From assembly GCA_017475035.1 (NCBI GenBank), contig JAFVGK010000048.1:22430-86429 (forward strand): a DNA stretch of 64,000 bases, written 5' to 3'. How positions within the stretch are numbered: the stretch's first letter is position 1; every line of letters starts with the position of its first letter. Positions 59,793-64,000 of the stretch are shown here, piece by piece. Under the pieces are notes generated by a model. The model was not told where the DNA came from. It saw nothing but the letters and a program-made list of their open reading frames with translations, and made no database searches. The stretch comes from Blautia sp. (lineage in GTDB: Bacteria > Bacillota > Clostridia > Lachnospirales > Lachnospiraceae). A program made the translations under genes and the position numbers.

Positions 59793-61658
59793 ATGATACT
59801 GGAAAAGATCAATAAACCAAATGATATCCACGAAATCCCTCTCTCTGATTTTCCCCTTCTGGCAAAGGAAATCAGGGAATTCCTGATTGAACATGTAAGC
59901 CGGACCGGAGGACACCTGGCCTCAAACCTGGGGGTTATAGAGATGACACTGGCTCTTCATAATGTTCTGGATCTTACCAGGGATAAGCTGATCTGGGATG
60001 TGGGTCATCAGGCATATACACATAAGCTTCTTACGGGAAGACGGGATGCGTTTGATACGCTTCGCAAGGAAAACGGATTGAGCGGTTTTCCGAAAAGATC
60101 GGAGAGTGAAACAGATGCGTTTGATTCCGGCCACAGTTCCAACTCTATATCAGCCGGGCTGGGTTATGTGTGTGCGAGGGATCTTTTGGGACAGGATCAC
60201 CATGTTGTGTCTGTGATCGGCGACGGCGCTTTGACGGGAGGACTTGCATATGAGGCTCTCAATAACGCGGCGGAGCTGAAAACAAACTTTATTATTATTC
60301 TGAATGACAATGAGATGTCCATTGCCCCGAATATCGGAGGTGTTTCGACGTATCTTTCCGCGGTTCGTACGATGGAGGGATATACGGGAATGAAGCTGGC
60401 GATTACAAGAACCCTGAATAAGATTCCTTCTGTCGGACCCAGGATTGTCGGAACGGTCCGCAGGACAAAGAGCAGTATCAAACATCTTTTTATTCCGGGC
60501 ATGTTGTTTGAGGACATGGGGCTGACATATCTTGGCCCCGTAGACGGGTATCATTTACGTCAGATGATGCGCCTTTTCAATGAGGCAAAGAAGGTTCAAG
60601 GTCCGGTGATTGTCCATGTTCACACGAAAAAGGGATATGGTTACGGACCGGCAGAGGAGAATCCGGAACAGTTTCACGGAACCGGTCCCTTTGACATCAA
60701 AACCGGAAAGCCTCTGTATCCTAAGACCGCGCCTACCTATACAGATGTTTTTGCTTCGACTCTTTGCAGGCTGGGTGAAAAGGAGCCAAGGCTGGTTGCC
60801 ATCACGGCAGCGATGCCCGAGGGTACCGGTCTGGTTTCTTTTAAAGAACGGTTTCCGGACCGGTTTTTTGATGTGGGCATAGCGGAAGGTCATGGGGTCA
60901 GCTTTGCTGCCGGGTTGGCTTTGGGAGGGTTGCTGCCGGTTGCGGCTGTATATTCTTCCTTTTTGCAAAGAGGGATTGATCAGCTGGTGCACGACATCTG
61001 TATGCAGCATCTGCATGTCATTTTCGCGATTGATCGTGCCGGTTTTGTCGGGGCGGACGGAGAGACGCATCATGGGGTGCTGGACCTGTCCTATCTTGGC
61101 ATGATTCCGGGGATGACGATAATGGCTCCGGCCAGCGCGAAGGAACTGGAGCTGATGCTGGAGGCTGCGGTTGTCTTTGAAGGTCCGGTAGCGATCCGAT
61201 ATTCGAAGGAGACAGCTGCGTCCGGACTGAAGGGGGAGGATACCCCGGTTATTTCAGGTAAAGGTGTACAGCTTGTTTCGGGCAGGAAAATTGCTCTCAT
61301 CGGCGTCGGGACAATGGTGGAGAACTGCTTGGAGGCAGCCGGGATCCTGGAAGAGGATGGTTATTCTCCGTCTGTAGTAAATATCCGTTTTGTAAAACCG
61401 ATAGATGAAGGATTATTAAGGGAACTGGCTGCATCTCACGATTGTTTTGTGATTGCGGAGGAAAATGTCGGCCGGGGAGGCTGTGGTCAGGAAATCTGTG
61501 AGTATCTGTCAGAGAATCATCCGGGAAGCCGCATAAAGTGTCTGGCAGTACCGGATACCTTTGTAACGGCTGCCTCTGTCACGGCACAGCGCAAAAAATC
61601 GGGCCTGGATGCCGAAAGCATCAGCAGGGCCGCACGGGAACTCTTAGAGGAGGCCTGA
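59793..61658 (+). CDS. dxs: 1-deoxy-D-xylulose-5-phosphate synthase
   Basis: A 621-residue thiamine-diphosphate enzyme, the first step of the MEP isoprenoid pathway: pyruvate plus glyceraldehyde 3-phosphate to DXP. Visible motifs are WDVGHQAYTHKLLTGR, GHSSNSISAGLGYV, GDGALTGGLAYEALNNA (ThDP/Mg site), LNDNEMSIAPNIGG and, in the second domain, DVGIAEGHGVSFAAGLA and HHGVLDLSYL. In the usual family motif the first of these activating residues is DVGIAEQHAV; here the Gln-His pair is Gly-His, a small deviation. AGAGGAG lies about 11 bases before ATG. tlyA begins at the next base after the stop. Confidence 0.95.
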   Translation: MILEKINKPNDIHEIPLSDFPLLAKEIREFLIEHVSRTGGHLASNLGVIEMTLALHNVLDLTRDKLIWDVGHQAYTHKLLTGRRDAFDTLRKENGLSGFPKRSESETDAFDSGHSSNSISAGLGYVCARDLLGQDHHVVSVIGDGALTGGLAYEALNNAAELKTNFIIILNDNEMSIAPNIGGVSTYLSAVRTMEGYTGMKLAITRTLNKIPSVGPRIVGTVRRTKSSIKHLFIPGMLFEDMGLTYLGPVDGYHLRQMMRLFNEAKKVQGPVIVHVHTKKGYGYGPAEENPEQFHGTGPFDIKTGKPLYPKTAPTYTDVFASTLCRLGEKEPRLVAITAAMPEGTGLVSFKERFPDRFFDVGIAEGHGVSFAAGLALGGLLPVAAVYSSFLQRGIDQLVHDICMQHLHVIFAIDRAGFVGADGETHHGVLDLSYLGMIPGMTIMAPASAKELELMLEAAVVFEGPVAIRYSKETAASGLKGEDTPVISGKGVQLVSGRKIALIGVGTMVENCLEAAGILEEDGYSPSVVNIRFVKPIDEGLLRELAASHDCFVIAEENVGRGGCGQEICEYLSENHPGSRIKCLAVPDTFVTAASVTAQRKKSGLDAESISRAARELLEEA

Positions 61659-62462
61659 ATGAAAAAAAGGCTGGATGTCTGGATTGCGGAGAAAGGGCTT
61701 GCGCCTTCGAGGGAGAAGGCAAAGGCTCTCATTATGGCCGGAAACGTTTACGTGGATGGACAAAAGGAAGATAAAGCCGGGACTATGGTTCCGGAAACGG
61801 CTCTCATTGAAGTGAGGCAGGATAAACTGCCCTTCGTGAGCCGGGGAGGTCTGAAACTGGAAAAGGCAGTGACAGAGTTTGCCTTGTCCTTAAAAGAAAA
61901 AACCTGTCTGGATATCGGCGCATCGACAGGCGGATTTACAGATTGCATGCTGTCCCATGGCGCCAATAAAGTATATGCCATCGATGTGGGATACGGACAG
62001 CTTGACTGGACACTTCGGAATGATCCTCGTGTTGTTTGTATGGAAAAGACGAATATCCGCTATGTTAAGCCTGAGGATCTTCCGGAAACGGCTGATTTTG
62101 CTTCCATCGATGTTTCTTTTATTTCTTTGCGGAAAGTGCTGCTGCCGGTGAAAGAGCTTTTACGGAAAGAAGCTCTGATAATGTGTCTGATAAAGCCTCA
62201 GTTTGAGGCCGGCAGAGAGAAGGTTGGAAAAAAAGGAGTTGTTCGTGATCCCGATATCCATCTGGAAGTGATAGAAGAAGTAACAGGCTATGCCCGGAGT
62301 ATCGGTCTTGTTCCCCTGAAACTCAGTTACTCACCGATCAAAGGCCCCGAAGGCAATATAGAATATCTTTTGCTGCTGGGACAAGGGGAGGAAACAGACG
62401 GAGTGACCTTGGAGCTTGAGAGGGAAACTGTCCGGCTTGCACATCAGGAGCTGAAAGGCTGA
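61659..62462 (+). CDS. tlyA: TlyA family rRNA (cytidine-2'-O)-methyltransferase
   Basis: A 267-residue protein with an N-terminal S4 RNA-binding domain (about 1-60: RLDVWIAEKGLAPSREKAKALIMAGNVYVDGQ) and an FtsJ-like methyltransferase domain with SAM motif LDIGASTGGFTDCMLSHGA and DVGYGQLDW. TlyA-type enzymes methylate 16S and 23S rRNA cytidines; some were once called hemolysins. The ATG directly follows the dxs stop, with GAGGAGG inside the end of dxs. nadK follows after 54 bases, as in many Clostridia. Confidence 0.94.
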   Translation: MKKRLDVWIAEKGLAPSREKAKALIMAGNVYVDGQKEDKAGTMVPETALIEVRQDKLPFVSRGGLKLEKAVTEFALSLKEKTCLDIGASTGGFTDCMLSHGANKVYAIDVGYGQLDWTLRNDPRVVCMEKTNIRYVKPEDLPETADFASIDVSFISLRKVLLPVKELLRKEALIMCLIKPQFEAGREKVGKKGVVRDPDIHLEVIEEVTGYARSIGLVPLKLSYSPIKGPEGNIEYLLLLGQGEETDGVTLELERETVRLAHQELKG

Positions 62463-62516
62463 AAAGGCTGACGCAGGCCATGATCAAAAATCTTTGAAAA
62501 GAAAGGGACAGGACCT

Positions 62517-63371
62517 ATGCGAAGGTTTTATATCATCGCGAACGAAACAAAAGAGCGGGGCCTGGCAAATGCCGGGGTGATAGAACGTTATCTGAAAGAC
62601 CGCGGATGCTCCTGCCGGATTGCGGAGGTTGGAGAGCGGCCTGCCCCGCCCTATCGGTATACGGATCCGGAAAAAATCCCACAGGATATGGAATGTATTA
62701 TCGTATTAGGCGGAGACGGAACGCTTCTTCAGGCTGCGCGTGACGTTGTGGAAACACAGATTCCCCTGATCGGCATAAACTTCGGGGATCTTGGATTTCT
62801 GGCGGAAGTAGACAGATCGTCTATGTATACGGCGCTGGATAAGCTGATCTGTGATGAAGCGACAATCGAAGAACGGATGATGCTTGAAGGAGAGATTATC
62901 CGGGACGGAAAGATCATAGGAAATGACATCGCGCTGAATGATATAGTGATCTGCAGGGACGGAAATCTTCGTGTTGTGAAGTTTATCAATTATGTAAACG
63001 GTGAGTATTTAAATGCATATCCCGCGGACGGCATAATCATTTCGACCCCTACCGGTTCTACAGGCTACAGTCTTTCCGCCGGAGGACCGATCGTAGCCCC
63101 GCGTGCAATGATGACGATCATGACGCCTATCGCGCCTCATACCATGAATACGAGAAGTATTGTTTTTCCGGGAGATGACGTTTTAACGATAGAAATCGGA
63201 CAGCGCAGGCAGGAGGATACGGAAAAATGTATCGCGGCTTTTGACGGCGGCACGCTTGTGGAAATGAAAACCGGGGACAGGATACGGATCACAAAGGCAG
63301 ATGTGAAAGCACGTATCTTTAAGCTCAATCACTTAAGCTTTGTGGAGGTGCTCAGAAGAAAAATGAGGTAA
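62517..63371 (+). CDS. nadK: NAD kinase
   Basis: A 284-residue enzyme that phosphorylates NAD to NADP. The kinase signature GGDGTLLQAAR lies near residue 64-74, followed by INFGDLGFLAEV, the NDIALNDIVI segment (usual NE/D) and ADGIIISTPTGSTGYSLSAGGPIV. The C-terminal part is the beta-sandwich domain. The length is normal for Firmicutes. GAAAGGGACAGG precedes ATG 62517. argR follows after 30 bases. Confidence 0.95.
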   Translation: MRRFYIIANETKERGLANAGVIERYLKDRGCSCRIAEVGERPAPPYRYTDPEKIPQDMECIIVLGGDGTLLQAARDVVETQIPLIGINFGDLGFLAEVDRSSMYTALDKLICDEATIEERMMLEGEIIRDGKIIGNDIALNDIVICRDGNLRVVKFINYVNGEYLNAYPADGIIISTPTGSTGYSLSAGGPIVAPRAMMTIMTPIAPHTMNTRSIVFPGDDVLTIEIGQRRQEDTEKCIAAFDGGTLVEMKTGDRIRITKADVKARIFKLNHLSFVEVLRRKMR

Positions 63372-63401
63372 TAAAAAGAGCGTACCGGAAATGAGGAAAT
63401 T

Positions 63402-63845
63402 ATGAAACCGGCGAGGCAGGAGAAAATATTGGAATTAATCAGCCGCTATGAGGTGGAAACCCAGGAAGAACTTGCGGCAAAGCTGAAGGAAGCGGGCTTC
63501 AACGTAACCCAGGCAACGGTTTCCCGGGATATTCGTTCTTTGGGGCTGACGAAGGTAGTCGGAAAGAACGGAAAGGTATATTATGCCCCGCTGCCTGTCA
63601 CAATGGAAGGAAACACAGACCGTGTAAGGATTTTTGCTGAGGAAATGATCAGCGTCGAGACAGGCCGGAATATCGTGGTGATCCGTACAGTACCGGGAAT
63701 GGCAATGGGGCTTGCTACAGCACTGGATGCCATGAAGCTGCCTCAGATCCTTGGATGTATAGCCGGAGATGATACGATTTTCTGTGTCTGCCCTTCCGAC
63801 CAGGAAGCGGCGGAGGTCAGAAGCAGCCTGCTGGCGTTGTTGTAA
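63402..63845 (+). CDS. argR: Arginine repressor
   Basis: A 147-residue ArgR/AhrC regulator. The N-terminal winged helix (about 1-70: RQEKILELISRYEVETQEELAAKLK, NVTQATVSRDIRSLGL) binds ARG boxes. The C-terminal domain (about 80-147: GRNIVVIRTVPGMAMGLATALD, ILGCIAGDDTIFCVC) binds arginine and forms the hexamer; GDD is the arginine-contact motif. A GGAAATGAGG site precedes ATG 63402. In Clostridia recN usually follows argR, probably beyond this window. Confidence 0.95.
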   Translation: MKPARQEKILELISRYEVETQEELAAKLKEAGFNVTQATVSRDIRSLGLTKVVGKNGKVYYAPLPVTMEGNTDRVRIFAEEMISVETGRNIVVIRTVPGMAMGLATALDAMKLPQILGCIAGDDTIFCVCPSDQEAAEVRSSLLALL

Positions 63846-63862
63846 AGCCTGGGATCTGTATA

Positions 63863-63935
63863 ATATGATTCAGGCGACAAAAGGTCATGCAAAAAGGAGC
63901 TCGCTCATTTTTGCATGAGATTGGGTCGCCCACAG
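63863..63935 (+). repeat. Element B copy after argR
   Basis: ATGATTCAGGCGACAAAAGG, inner stem CATGCAAAAAG-GAGC/GCTCATTTTTGCATG, then AGATTGGGTCGCC. A TATAAT sits directly on its left edge. Confidence 0.75.
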
Positions 63936-63950
63936 ACACGAGGAAGCAGC

Positions 63951-63999
63951 CATTTTGCACTATATACACTTGATTTTACAAATCTTTCTGTGCAAAATG
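63951..63999. repeat. Inverted repeat at the right edge of the window
   Basis: CATTTTGCAC (63951-63960) and GTGCAAAATG (63990-63999), 10-bp exact arms separated by 29 AT-rich bases. It may continue beyond the window. Confidence 0.5.
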
Positions 64000-64000
64000 A

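Overview
The window looks like chromosomal DNA of an anaerobic low-GC-group Firmicute, most likely Clostridia (Lachnospiraceae-like). The evidence is the gene content and order: the Asp23, nusB, xseA, xseB, ispA, dxs, tlyA, nadK, argR series typical of Clostridia, the 2-hydroxyacyl-CoA dehydratase/activase genes, the long-form ribosome hibernation factor, and strong GGAGG-type ribosome binding sites with frequent GTG/TTG starts. Base composition appears mid-range, near 50% GC by eye. No phage, insertion sequence transposase, rRNA operon or CRISPR array was seen.

Layout. Positions 1-7.8 kb: the tail of an AAA-ATPase/PD-(D/E)XK protein, then a two-gene operon for a 1896-residue secreted protein made of about 56 repeats of 32-33 residues and a secreted peptidoglycan-binding partner. 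8-16 kb: a dehydratase/activase pair, hpf, mntP, a fructuronate reductase-like enzyme, an acyl-ACP thioesterase and tRNA-Pro(CGG). 16-25 kb: ileS and glgP, a compact minus-strand transcription unit with several tiny ORFs, and an EAL phosphodiesterase. 25-33 kb: DUF1294, deoC, a membrane protein of unknown function, an orphan CARF-nuclease (Card1-like) and a heterodimeric ABC exporter with one subunit frameshifted. 33-43 kb: an FMN enzyme, an O-antigen-ligase-like protein, purC, purB, lemA with DUF2207, and purA. 43-50 kb: HAD phosphatase, SEC-C protein, aroE, aroD, trkA, trkH and an ftsW/spoVE family gene. 50.7-64 kb: acpP, gltX, a UvrD-like helicase, prfC, then the Asp23-to-argR cluster.

The most unusual signal between genes is a set of dispersed palindromic repeats. 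Element A (about 95 bp) combines a stem-loop core with a right end that carries a GGGAGGAG Shine-Dalgarno sequence. Copies supply the apparent ribosome binding site of about eight or nine unrelated genes. Two copies lie in frame inside the activase gene and one forms the C-terminus of XseA. Element B (about 70 bp) and element C (about 60 bp) are further palindromes present as full and broken copies.

The second highlight is 22.18-22.54 kb on the minus strand. A consensus promoter drives a roughly 330-nt RNA with four Shine-Dalgarno sites, tiny ORFs of 2, 20, 6 and 7 codons, and a rho-independent terminator. I do not recognise it. Housekeeping functions are assigned from motifs and synteny. Promoters, terminators and element boundaries were read by eye and are approximate.
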